From Caulobacter segnis (GTDB taxonomy: Bacteria; Pseudomonadota; Alphaproteobacteria; Caulobacterales; Caulobacteraceae), in the NCBI RefSeq assembly GCF_003243465.1, contig NZ_QFQZ01000030.1, positions 1 through 49,308 on the forward strand: a DNA stretch of 49,308 nt. Direction: 5' to 3'. The position numbers and the translations under genes are program-made. The number at the start of each line of letters is the position of its first letter. Positions within the stretch are counted from its first letter, which is position 1. Shown here piece by piece: positions 26,518-33,896 of this stretch. The notes under the pieces are model-generated. The model had not been told where the DNA came from. It saw only the letters and a list, made by a program, of their open reading frames with translations, and did not search any database.

Positions 26518-26756
26518 CTGTGTCGTCGCGGCGTGTCCTTCGGCGCGTCGTCCTCGTCGGGTCTCGGCGCCGCGTTTTCCGCCGGGGGCGGGGGCGGAGG
26601 ATCGGCGGTGAAGAACGCGCCCAGCAGCAGCATCATGCCGGCCATGGGCGCCATGGCCCGTCGCGCCCGCTTGCTTCGACCGATCGCCCACACCCCCAGC
26701 GGGACCAGCAGGATCGCGACGGCGGTCAGGATCACGGTGGCCTGGAGCTCGGTCAT
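26514..26756 (-). CDS. Small two-helix membrane protein
   Basis: An 80-residue protein with hydrophobic segments at about 6-26 (TVILTAVAILLVPLGVWAIG) and 36-50 (PMAGMMLLLGAFFTA), separated by a basic loop, and a cytosolic or periplasmic Pro- and acid-rich tail (DPPPPPPAENAAP, RPDEDDAPKDTP). No family recognised. The start at 26756 is favoured because it leads straight into the first helix; ATG at 26765 is an alternative. Divergent from the DUF6311 gene with 107 bases between starts. Confidence 0.6.
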   Translation of the reverse strand: MTELQATVILTAVAILLVPLGVWAIGRSKRARRAMAPMAGMMLLLGAFFTADPPPPPPAENAAPRPDEDDAPKDTPRRHS

Positions 26757-26863
26757 GGTCCGCATCTGGGCGCCGCCGGGCCTGGCTGCAACCAAGACGC
26801 GCGGGCGGGGTGTTCTCCGTCGTTCCGGATGCTATGCAGGCCGCCAGTTGTCCGAGGGAATCC

Positions 26864-29023
26864 ATGCGTTCGCCGAAGTCCTTGTCCCGCGAGCAGGTGC
26901 TGTTCGCCGCCGTCGTCACGATCGTCCCGATCCTGCTGTGCGGCTTCATGTTCGGCTTCGACATCCCGCTGGCCTCGGCCCAGTTCTGGGTGCGGCCCAA
27001 GAACGACATGATCGCCATGACGGCGGCCTATGAGGCCTATGTCCGCCAGCCCTGGGGCTGGCCCGTCACCATGGTCTCGGGCCTCCTGCCCAAGCCGTTC
27101 TCGATCGTGTTCAGCGACAGCATTCCCTGGCTGTCGATCGTGCTGAAGGCCTCGGGCCTGGGGCCGTACTTCAATCCGCTGGGCGTCTTCCTGATGCTGT
27201 CCTACCCGCTGCAGGCCTGGGGCATGGTCGCCCTGCTGCGAGCGCTGGGGGTGAAGGACAAGGTCCCCCTGGCGATCGGCGGGCTGATGGCGCTGCTGTT
27301 CCCCACCTGGATCGCCCGGCAGTTCGGCCATATCGCCCTGTGCGGCCACTGGCTGATCCTGTTTTCCCTGGCCCTGACGGTGTCGTCGGCGCGGCTGGGC
27401 CTGACCTGGAAGCGGGTGGGGGGCTTTGCGGCCCTGGCGGCGCTGGCCACGGGCGTCCATGCCTATCACCTGGTCCCGATCGGGGCCTGCTTCGGCGCGG
27501 CCCTGCTGGCCGAGCTGCTGCAGCGGCGCGGCGGCGCCTGGACGCGCGTTCCGCTGGCGGCCGTCGCGGTGCTGGCCTCGGTCGCCCTGCCGGCCCTGTT
27601 CCTGGGCTATGGCGAGGGCTCGGGCCCGACCGGCGGCGCGGCGGCCATCGGCCTCTATTCGATGAACGTGTTCGGGCCTGTCTGGCCGCAGGCCTCGAAC
27701 GTCTTTGGCCAGTACTGGACCGGCGGCTGGTACCGCGGGACCCTGGACCCCAACGGCGGCCAGTATTTCGAGGGCTTCCAGTTCATGGGCGTGGGGCCGC
27801 TGCTGCTGGTCGGCGCCATGCTGGCCACGCTGGTCTTTGGCCTGGCGCGCGGACGCCGTCCTGAAGCGGGCGTCGTCGCCCGCTGGGCGCCGCTGGCCCT
27901 GGCCATGCTGGCCCTGACCCTGTGGGCGATCGGCTGGGTGGTCTACGCCGGCCCGGCGCACCTGTTCGACGTGCCCAAGCCCAGCGGCAAGGTGGCCGAG
28001 ATCATCGGCGGCTATCGCGCCCACGGCCGCTTCTTCTGGGCCCCGGGCTATCTGCTGATGGCGCTGGGCATCGCCTGGGCCAGCCGGCTGCCGCGCCGCG
28101 CGAGCGTCGGCCTGCTGGCGGTCGCCCTGGCGGTCCAGGCCTATGACTCCAACCCGCTGCGCCAGGGCGTGCGCCACGTCTTCTCCGGGCCCGACAGCCT
28201 GGAGATGCCGTCGGCCTTCGCCAATAGTCCCGCCATCCGCGGCCGGCCCTGGGTGTTCCGCCCCACCTATTTCTGCAGCCCCAATCCGCTGGACGAGCGG
28301 GTGATCAGCCAGATGGCCCTGATCGCGGTGCGCACCGGCGGGACCTCCAACACCTTCGCCACCGCCCGCAGCAACGACGCGCCGTGCGCCGAGGTGCCGC
28401 CCGCCCTGACCCTGGACGCCGCGCCCGGCGACCGGCGGATGACCGTCGTCCTGGCCAACGGCAAGATGGAGGGCGGCGACCTGACGCCGGTGGCCCAGCG
28501 CGGCGACTGCTATCGCTTCAAGCGCGGCGTGATCTGCGGCCGCGACCTGGGCGGCATCGACGGCCTGACGCCCGTGCTGCCCGGCGAGCTGGCGGTCGAG
28601 CGGCCGCCGCTGCTGTCGATCCGCCTGGACCAGCCGCCGAAGTCCGACGCCCTGGTTTCGGGCTGGGCCGACCTCGATCCGGGCGGCAAGGGCATCTGGA
28701 CCCTGGGCCCCAAGGCCCTGTTCACCCTGGACGCGCCCAAGACGATCGGGCCGAACGGCTTCTTCGTCGACATCGTCGCCATCGGCTTCTCGGACGAGCC
28801 GATCCGCCCGCAGCGGGTGACGCTGTACGCCGAGGGCCGCCGCGTCGACAGCCAGAGCGTCGACACCGGCAACTTCTACACCTACCGCTTCAAGGTGCCG
28901 AACGGGGCGGTCAAGCCGGGCCAGGCCGTGCGCTTCATGTTCGACCTGCCCGACGCCCGCGCCTCGAAGAACGATCCGCGCGTGCTGGGGATCGGGGTGC
29001 AGGAGATCAGGATCGTGCAGTAG
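26864..29023 (+). CDS. DUF6311-type membrane glycosyltransferase-like protein
   Basis: A 719-residue integral membrane protein with about ten to twelve helices in the first 430 residues and a large C-terminal extracytoplasmic part ending in a beta-sandwich-like region (FVDIVAIGFSDEPIRP, GVQEIRIVQ). Early conserved-looking residues include FWVRPKNDMIAM and the loop PWGWPVTM. The architecture recalls GT-C enzymes and the variable GtrC component of glycan-modification clusters; I recognise the N-terminal part as DUF6311. The start at 26864 has GAGGGA eight bases upstream; 18 further codons are in frame. It converges with gtrA and overlaps its end by 17 bases, which supports a shared task in modifying a surface glycan. 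Confidence 0.78.
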   Translation: MRSPKSLSREQVLFAAVVTIVPILLCGFMFGFDIPLASAQFWVRPKNDMIAMTAAYEAYVRQPWGWPVTMVSGLLPKPFSIVFSDSIPWLSIVLKASGLGPYFNPLGVFLMLSYPLQAWGMVALLRALGVKDKVPLAIGGLMALLFPTWIARQFGHIALCGHWLILFSLALTVSSARLGLTWKRVGGFAALAALATGVHAYHLVPIGACFGAALLAELLQRRGGAWTRVPLAAVAVLASVALPALFLGYGEGSGPTGGAAAIGLYSMNVFGPVWPQASNVFGQYWTGGWYRGTLDPNGGQYFEGFQFMGVGPLLLVGAMLATLVFGLARGRRPEAGVVARWAPLALAMLALTLWAIGWVVYAGPAHLFDVPKPSGKVAEIIGGYRAHGRFFWAPGYLLMALGIAWASRLPRRASVGLLAVALAVQAYDSNPLRQGVRHVFSGPDSLEMPSAFANSPAIRGRPWVFRPTYFCSPNPLDERVISQMALIAVRTGGTSNTFATARSNDAPCAEVPPALTLDAAPGDRRMTVVLANGKMEGGDLTPVAQRGDCYRFKRGVICGRDLGGIDGLTPVLPGELAVERPPLLSIRLDQPPKSDALVSGWADLDPGGKGIWTLGPKALFTLDAPKTIGPNGFFVDIVAIGFSDEPIRPQRVTLYAEGRRVDSQSVDTGNFYTYRFKVPNGAVKPGQAVRFMFDLPDARASKNDPRVLGIGVQEIRIVQ

Positions 29024-29453
29024 GGGCGGGCTCTTCGCTCACGTGGGCGAAGACCCAGAAGTGGCTCAGCAGGAACAGGGCGGCGGTGTAGCTGACCGCC
29101 GCCGCCCCCTGCGCGGCCACGCTCCACAGGGCGCCGTGCGGCAGGACCAGCTTGGCCACGGTCAGCACGCCCTGGTTCAGGGCGAAGGCGCCGGCCACCG
29201 CCACGACGTAGCGAAGCGGGGCCGAGCGGGTGGTGCGGCGAGCCTTGAACACGAACAGCTTGCTCAGGGCGAAGCTGACGCAGATCCCGACCGCATAGCC
29301 GATGGCGTTGGCCAGGTGGGCGGGCAGGCGCAGGCCCACGTCCAGGGCCACGATGATCGAGAAGCCGACCAGGGTGTTGACCACCCCCGCCAGGCCATAG
29401 CGCAGGGCCGAGACCAGGAATTCGCGCCGCGCCGGCGTCAGCAGGGCGCTCAA
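29007..29453 (-). CDS. GtrA-family membrane protein
   Basis: A 148-residue protein with four membrane helices, matching GtrA (FLVSALRYGLAGVVNTLVGF at the start, ANAIGYAVGICVSFALSKLFVF in the middle, SHFWVF at the end). GtrA is thought to flip undecaprenyl-phosphate-linked sugar across the inner membrane. No ATG fits; a TTG at 29453 overlaps the upstream gene stop as TTGA and has AGAGGA nine bases before it. Operon with the GtrB-like transferase directly upstream. Confidence 0.88.
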   Translation of the reverse strand: MSALLTPARREFLVSALRYGLAGVVNTLVGFSIIVALDVGLRLPAHLANAIGYAVGICVSFALSKLFVFKARRTTRSAPLRYVVAVAGAFALNQGVLTVAKLVLPHGALWSVAAQGAAAVSYTAALFLLSHFWVFAHVSEEPAPTARS

Positions 29454-30484
29454 GCCGAAGCGTCCTCTGGCGAGGGCTTGGGGGCCTCGAAGCCGTAGCG
29501 GTCCATGACCACGTACAGCGGCCGGCCCTTCACCTCCTGATAGATGCGGGCGACATATTCGCCCAGCGAGCCGATGGCCAGCATCTGCACGCCAAAGCTC
29601 AGCAGTATGGCCACCATTAGCGACGGATAGCCGGGCACGTCGCGGCCGAACAGCAGGGTCCGCACCACGACCACCAGGGCCCACCCCACCGCAAGGCAGC
29701 CGACCAGCAGGCCGACATAGCTCCAGACCCGGATCGGCGCGGTGCTGAACGAGGTGATGCCGTCCAGGGCGAAGTTCCAAAGCTTCCAGTAGCGCCAGGA
29801 ACTGGTCCCCGCCGCGCGCTCGGGCCGGGCGTAGGGAATGGCCTCCTGCCGAAAGCCGACCCAGGCGAACAGGCCCTTCATGAAGCGGTTGCGCTCGGGC
29901 AGCTGGCGCAGCACCTCGACCACCCGCCGGTCCATCAACCTAAAGTCGCCGGCGTTGTAGGGCAGGCCGACGTCCGACAGCCGGTTGAACGCGCGGTAGA
30001 AGCCCTGGGCGGTGAAGCGCTTCAGCGGCGTGTCGGCCTTGCGGTCCACCCGCACGCCATAGGCCACGTCGGCCCCGGCCTCCCAGGCCTCGAGGAACCG
30101 GCTGATCAGCTCGGGCGGGTCCTGCAGGTCGACGTCGATCGGCACGACCATGTCGCCGGTCGTGACGTCCAGCCCCGCCGATAGGGCCGTCTCCTTGCCG
30201 AAGTTGCGGGCCAGGTTGATGACCTTGATCCGCGGGTTGCGCTGGTGGTGGGCCAGCAACACCGCCAGGGTGTGGTCGCGGCTGCCGTCGTTGACGCAGA
30301 CGATCTCGTAGTCGAGCCCGAGCTTGCCCAATTCGTCCTCGATCCGCCCGAAGAACAGGTCGAGCACCTCCTGCTCGTTGAAGCAGGGGGCGACGATCGA
30401 CAGCCGCTTGCCCGCCCGCGAGCGGGTCTGGGCGATGAGGTTGGCCTGCGCGGCAGGCGGAACGGAAGGGGGCGCGGAAACCAT
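29450..30484 (-). CDS. GtrB-type family 2 glycosyltransferase
   Basis: A 344-residue polyprenyl-phosphate glycosyltransferase. The GT-A domain begins LSIVAPCFNEQEVLDLFF, has VNDGSRD at 65-70 for the nucleotide and the DVDLQDPP metal/donor motif at 117-124. Two C-terminal helices (about 242-268 and 278-302) anchor it to the membrane. The expected product is sugar-phosphate-undecaprenol for transfer by a partner in the periplasm; which sugar is unknown. It leads a two-gene unit with GtrA, overlapping it by four bases. Confidence 0.92.
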   Translation of the reverse strand: MVSAPPSVPPAAQANLIAQTRSRAGKRLSIVAPCFNEQEVLDLFFGRIEDELGKLGLDYEIVCVNDGSRDHTLAVLLAHHQRNPRIKVINLARNFGKETALSAGLDVTTGDMVVPIDVDLQDPPELISRFLEAWEAGADVAYGVRVDRKADTPLKRFTAQGFYRAFNRLSDVGLPYNAGDFRLMDRRVVEVLRQLPERNRFMKGLFAWVGFRQEAIPYARPERAAGTSSWRYWKLWNFALDGITSFSTAPIRVWSYVGLLVGCLAVGWALVVVVRTLLFGRDVPGYPSLMVAILLSFGVQMLAIGSLGEYVARIYQEVKGRPLYVVMDRYGFEAPKPSPEDASA

Positions 30485-30866
30485 GCCGACGGTTTAGCGG
30501 TGTTGCGCGCGAAGGGCGAGAGCGGGCCGTTCCGGACGGGTGCGATCGGCGCAGAACAGGCCTCAAGGCCGATTGCGGCGCGAAGGTGTCTCAGGGCTGA
30601 GACAGTGACCCGGCGGGCGCCGACGTCGTTAAGATCTGGAAAACCAGTTCGGCGCTCCCGTGTAGTGGACTGTAAAACGAGATTGAGTTCTGAAGAAGCG
30701 CTCATTTCTCCGAGTAAATAACAAGCCTTCCGGCTGTGTTGTTTTGTCGCGGGTGCTCGGATTGGAGGCGTTCTTCTCCAGTCTGTCCGCGAATACATCC
30801 GGATCCATAAATTCCGCCGCCCGCTGGGTGAAAGCCTCAGCGCGCCGGTCATAGGAGGGACGCAAG
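30485..30866. other. 382-base intergenic region between gtrB and the soluble chemoreceptor
   Basis: Divergent promoter region without a credible reading frame. It holds a perfect dyad, TGTCTCAG-GG-CTGAGACA (30587-30604), about 105 bases before the gtrB start, and an AT-rich stretch near 30670-30745. The chemoreceptor ribosome site AGGAGGG lies at 30853-30859. No CtrA, Fur or sigma-54 site was found here. Confidence 0.5.
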
Positions 30867-32420
30867 GTGTCCGATATCCAAACCAAGATCGTCACCTGGA
30901 ACGAGCACGACCGCGCGCTGGGCGAGGTGGTCTTCCAGCGCTCGGGCAAGCATCTTCAGAGCGCCCTGCTCAGCGCCTATCGCGTGATCGATCCCGGCCT
31001 CAAGGCGCTGCCCGACGAGGTCTGGGAGAACGAGAAGAAGAAGTTCGCCTTCATCGCCCGCGGCAATTTCCCGCCCGAGTATTTCGAGCAGCAGGCGGTG
31101 ATCACCGAGAACATCTCCAGCAGCCTGGATTTTGCGACCTATCTCAGCAAGACCTACGCGGCCTATGCGGCCGGCCTGGCGTCGGGCCTCGTCAAGGAAA
31201 AGGCCTGGAACGAGAAATATTCCGACGACCTGATGCTGAGCCTGATGCGCTCGGTGTTCTCCGACGCCAGCGTCGTCATGTTCTATTACTTCCAGCTGCT
31301 GAACGCGAAGGCCGACGAGGAACGCGCGATCGTCGAGGCCGAGCGCAAGGCGGTCGCCGACGAGCAGGCCGGCGTCGTCGACACCCTGGCCGAGAGCCTG
31401 CGGCGCCTGGCCCAGGGCGATCTGACGGCCCGGATCACGGCGCCGTTCAACGGCCGCTACGCCCAGATCAAGGACGACTTCAACGCCGCGATCGACAGCC
31501 TGCGCGCGGCCATGGGCGCCATCTCGGCCTCGACCGGCGGCCTGCGCGCGGGCTCCGACGAGATCGCCTCGGCCTCGGACGACCTGTCGCGGCGCACCGA
31601 GCAGCAGGCCGCCAGCCTGGAGGAGACCGCCGCCGCGCTCGACGAGATCACCGCCACGGTCAAGCGCAGCGCCGAGGGCGCGGCCAAGGCCTCCGAGGCT
31701 GCGTCCGGCGCCCGCGTCGACGCGGTCAAGTCGGGCCAGGTCATGGAGGAGGCGGTCGCGGCGATGGGCGAGATCGAGCAGAGCTCCAAGAAGATCACCA
31801 ACATCATCGGGGTGATCGACGAGATCGCCTTCCAGACCAACCTGCTGGCCCTGAACGCCGGGGTCGAGGCGGCGCGGGCCGGCGAGGCGGGGCGCGGCTT
31901 CGCCGTCGTCGCCCAGGAGGTCCGGGCTCTCGCCCAGCGCTCGGCCGACGCGGCCAAGGAGATCAAGGGCCTGATCGCCGGCAGCACGGCCGAGGTCGAG
32001 CGCGGCGTCAGGCTGGTGGGCGACACGGGCAAGGCGCTGGGCGGCATCGTCACCAAGATCACCGACATCGACAGCCTGGTCTCCGAGATCGCCCAGTCGT
32101 CCCAGGAGCAGGCGACCGGGCTCAACCAGGTCAACACCGCCGTCAACCAGATGGACCAGGTCACCCAGCAGAACGCGGCCATGGTCGAGGAGGCCACCGC
32201 CGCGGCGTCCAACCTGAAGTCCGAGGCGATCGAACTGGAAAGGCTGGTGGCGCGCTTCGAGACCGGCGCCGCCCAGGCCGCCCCGCGCCTCGAGGTCGCC
32301 GTTCCAGGCCGCCACGCGCCCGCCCGCAACCCGGTCGCCGTCGCCCAGGCCCGGCTGTCGGTCGTCGCCCGGCCCGGCGCGACCAACGCGGCCGCCCAGG
32401 CGAATTGGGAAGAGCTCTGA
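30867..32420 (+). CDS. Soluble chemoreceptor with globin-like N-terminal domain
   Basis: A 517-residue methyl-accepting protein with no membrane helix. Residues 1-150 are helical and align by pattern with protoglobin sensors (EVWENEKKKF, Y92 and Y96 of TYLSKTY, MRSVFSDASVVMFYYF). At the place where the haem-ligating histidine is expected I read Glu81-Asn82, so haem binding is doubtful. A HAMP-like segment (168-222) precedes the signalling domain with the tip DEIAFQTNLLALNAGVEAAR (318-337). The last residues NWEEL resemble the NWETF peptide that tethers CheR and CheB. GTG start at 30867 with AGGAGGG seven bases before it. Input signal unknown; redox or energy state is plausible. Confidence 0.92.
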   Translation: MSDIQTKIVTWNEHDRALGEVVFQRSGKHLQSALLSAYRVIDPGLKALPDEVWENEKKKFAFIARGNFPPEYFEQQAVITENISSSLDFATYLSKTYAAYAAGLASGLVKEKAWNEKYSDDLMLSLMRSVFSDASVVMFYYFQLLNAKADEERAIVEAERKAVADEQAGVVDTLAESLRRLAQGDLTARITAPFNGRYAQIKDDFNAAIDSLRAAMGAISASTGGLRAGSDEIASASDDLSRRTEQQAASLEETAAALDEITATVKRSAEGAAKASEAASGARVDAVKSGQVMEEAVAAMGEIEQSSKKITNIIGVIDEIAFQTNLLALNAGVEAARAGEAGRGFAVVAQEVRALAQRSADAAKEIKGLIAGSTAEVERGVRLVGDTGKALGGIVTKITDIDSLVSEIAQSSQEQATGLNQVNTAVNQMDQVTQQNAAMVEEATAAASNLKSEAIELERLVARFETGAAQAAPRLEVAVPGRHAPARNPVAVAQARLSVVARPGATNAAAQANWEEL

Positions 32421-32469
32421 GGGTCTGACCTCAAGGGAGCCTTGTCGACGCAGAGGCGCCGGCCTCCCA

Positions 32470-32504
32470 CCCTCCGCGCGCCAAGGCGACCGGCGCGCGG
32501 AGGG
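32470..32504. terminator. Shared hairpin between converging genes
   Basis: CCCTCCGCGCGCC and GGCGCGCGGAGGG pair perfectly over 13 bases with a nine-base loop, between the chemoreceptor stop (32420) and the end of the TonB-C-repeat gene (32514). No T run on either side. Confidence 0.6.
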
Positions 32505-32513
32505 CGAGGGGGC

Positions 32514-33647
32514 TCAGGACGGGGCGTCGCCCGAGCTCGGCGGCATCTGATAGATGATTGGTATGACGCAGCCATGATAGCCAACGCCCGCCGGCTTGGG
32601 GCGGGCGCTGCTCACCAGGAGCTCGGCGGCCTGTCCGAAGGCCTGGGCGGGCTGGGCGGCGAGAACCTCGACCGCGCCGATATCGCCCCAGGGCGCCACG
32701 TCGAACCGGACGATCGCCCAACCGCCGACCCCACGATAGCCAAAGGCTGGCGGAAAGGTCATGGGCGCGGGCAGGTTCATCTCCTCCCGCTTGATGTCGC
32801 ACTTGTCTTCCGGACGCCTGAAAGCGTCGTGCTCCGGGCGTGGCGGCGGATCGCTGACCGCAGGACGCGCCTTGATGAACACTCGGCAGCCGGTGCGCGC
32901 TGTCCCGGGGAAATAGCGGCTCTTGGTGACGGCGGCGACGGTCGCCTTGGCCAGGCCCGGATCGCCATGCTGGATGGCGGCCTTGACGTTCCGCGTGGCG
33001 CCTTTGGCGTCGATGTCGAAGGTGACGGCCGCCGAGGGCGGATCGACGCTCTTGCCGTCGAAGGGCCGTGTGTCCGGATAGACCCAAGTCGCCGGCCGGC
33101 GGTGGGCGCCCGTGTAGCAGTCACCGGTCGCGTCCAGCACCTTGTAGAGCTCCGGCGCGGCGCCGCGCGACAGGCCCGCCGCGACCTCCAGCAGCTTGGC
33201 CGGACTCGCCTCGGCCAGGGCGGTGACGGTCGGCGCCAGGTCCACGCTGCAGCCCGTGGCCGGCGCGTTCGGCGCGAACCGCCAGCTGGCGATCGTGGCG
33301 GCCTGGTCGTCGTTAAGCCACAAGTTGGAGCCGCCGCCCTTCAGGTCGGTCACCCGCCCGTCGCCGTTGATCGAGAAGGTGAAGGTCTGGCTGGTCGGCG
33401 CCTTGGGCGGCACATAGTCGGGTGTGGGGACCGGCGGAGTCCAGATTTGCCAGGTCCGCGGCGCGATGGGCGCGCCCACGACCAGCCGCGCGCTCGCGCC
33501 GCCGCCGCAGGTCACGGCGGCGGGGGTGGCCGCGAAGCTGATCACCTTGACCTGGATGTTCGGCGAGGGCGGTGCGGGCGGAATCGACGCGGCCGCCAGG
33601 CTTGCCGACGACAGGAAAGCCAGGCTGGCCAGCAACACACCGCGCAT
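32514..33647 (-). CDS. Periplasmic protein with three TonB-C-like repeats
   Basis: A 377-residue exported protein: signal peptide about 1-20 (VLLASLAFLSSASLAAA). Three segments follow the TonB C-terminal pattern of beta strand, variable residue D/G, then helix ending in a W/Y/F-F-x-P turn: near 88-135 (TFSINGDGRVTDLKG to SWRFAPN), 205-255 (VTFDIDAKGATRNVKAA to SRYFPGT) and 310-362 (AIVRFDVAPWGDIGAVEV). A cysteine occurs at a like place in each. It lacks the N-terminal helix and Pro/Lys spacer of real TonB, so it cannot draw on the proton motive force itself; a binding role is more likely. Divergent from the Ig-repeat gene with a CtrA site between. Confidence 0.75.
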   Translation of the reverse strand: MRGVLLASLAFLSSASLAAASIPPAPPSPNIQVKVISFAATPAAVTCGGGASARLVVGAPIAPRTWQIWTPPVPTPDYVPPKAPTSQTFTFSINGDGRVTDLKGGGSNLWLNDDQAATIASWRFAPNAPATGCSVDLAPTVTALAEASPAKLLEVAAGLSRGAAPELYKVLDATGDCYTGAHRRPATWVYPDTRPFDGKSVDPPSAAVTFDIDAKGATRNVKAAIQHGDPGLAKATVAAVTKSRYFPGTARTGCRVFIKARPAVSDPPPRPEHDAFRRPEDKCDIKREEMNLPAPMTFPPAFGYRGVGGWAIVRFDVAPWGDIGAVEVLAAQPAQAFGQAAELLVSSARPKPAGVGYHGCVIPIIYQMPPSSGDAPS

Positions 33648-33736
33648 GGACGCTCCGCGATTTAAGGTTGCGGCCAGCTATCCACGCCCGCCGGACAAGG
33701 TCAAGAACGGGGCGGAGGCTCGGCGTGTTGCGTTCG

Positions 33737-33751
33737 TTAAAAACTCCTTAA
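33737..33751. promoter_or_regulatory. CtrA binding site
   Basis: A perfect TTAA-N7-TTAA match (spacer AAACTCC). CtrA is the cell-cycle response regulator of Caulobacter and relatives. The site lies 90 bases upstream of the TonB-C-repeat gene and 146 bases upstream of the Ig-repeat gene, so it could control either. Confidence 0.65.
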
Positions 33752-33896
33752 TAAACAACCGGATGCCCCAAATCGGGTAGGGCGGCGGCGGGAGCCTTGA
33801 CTTTGTGTGGCGCACTCTTGAGAAGGCCACTGAAGGTAGAGCGCTGGCCGCGCGCCGGTGAGGTGGGCGACGGGGCGCAGCGTTTGGAGCGCCCAG

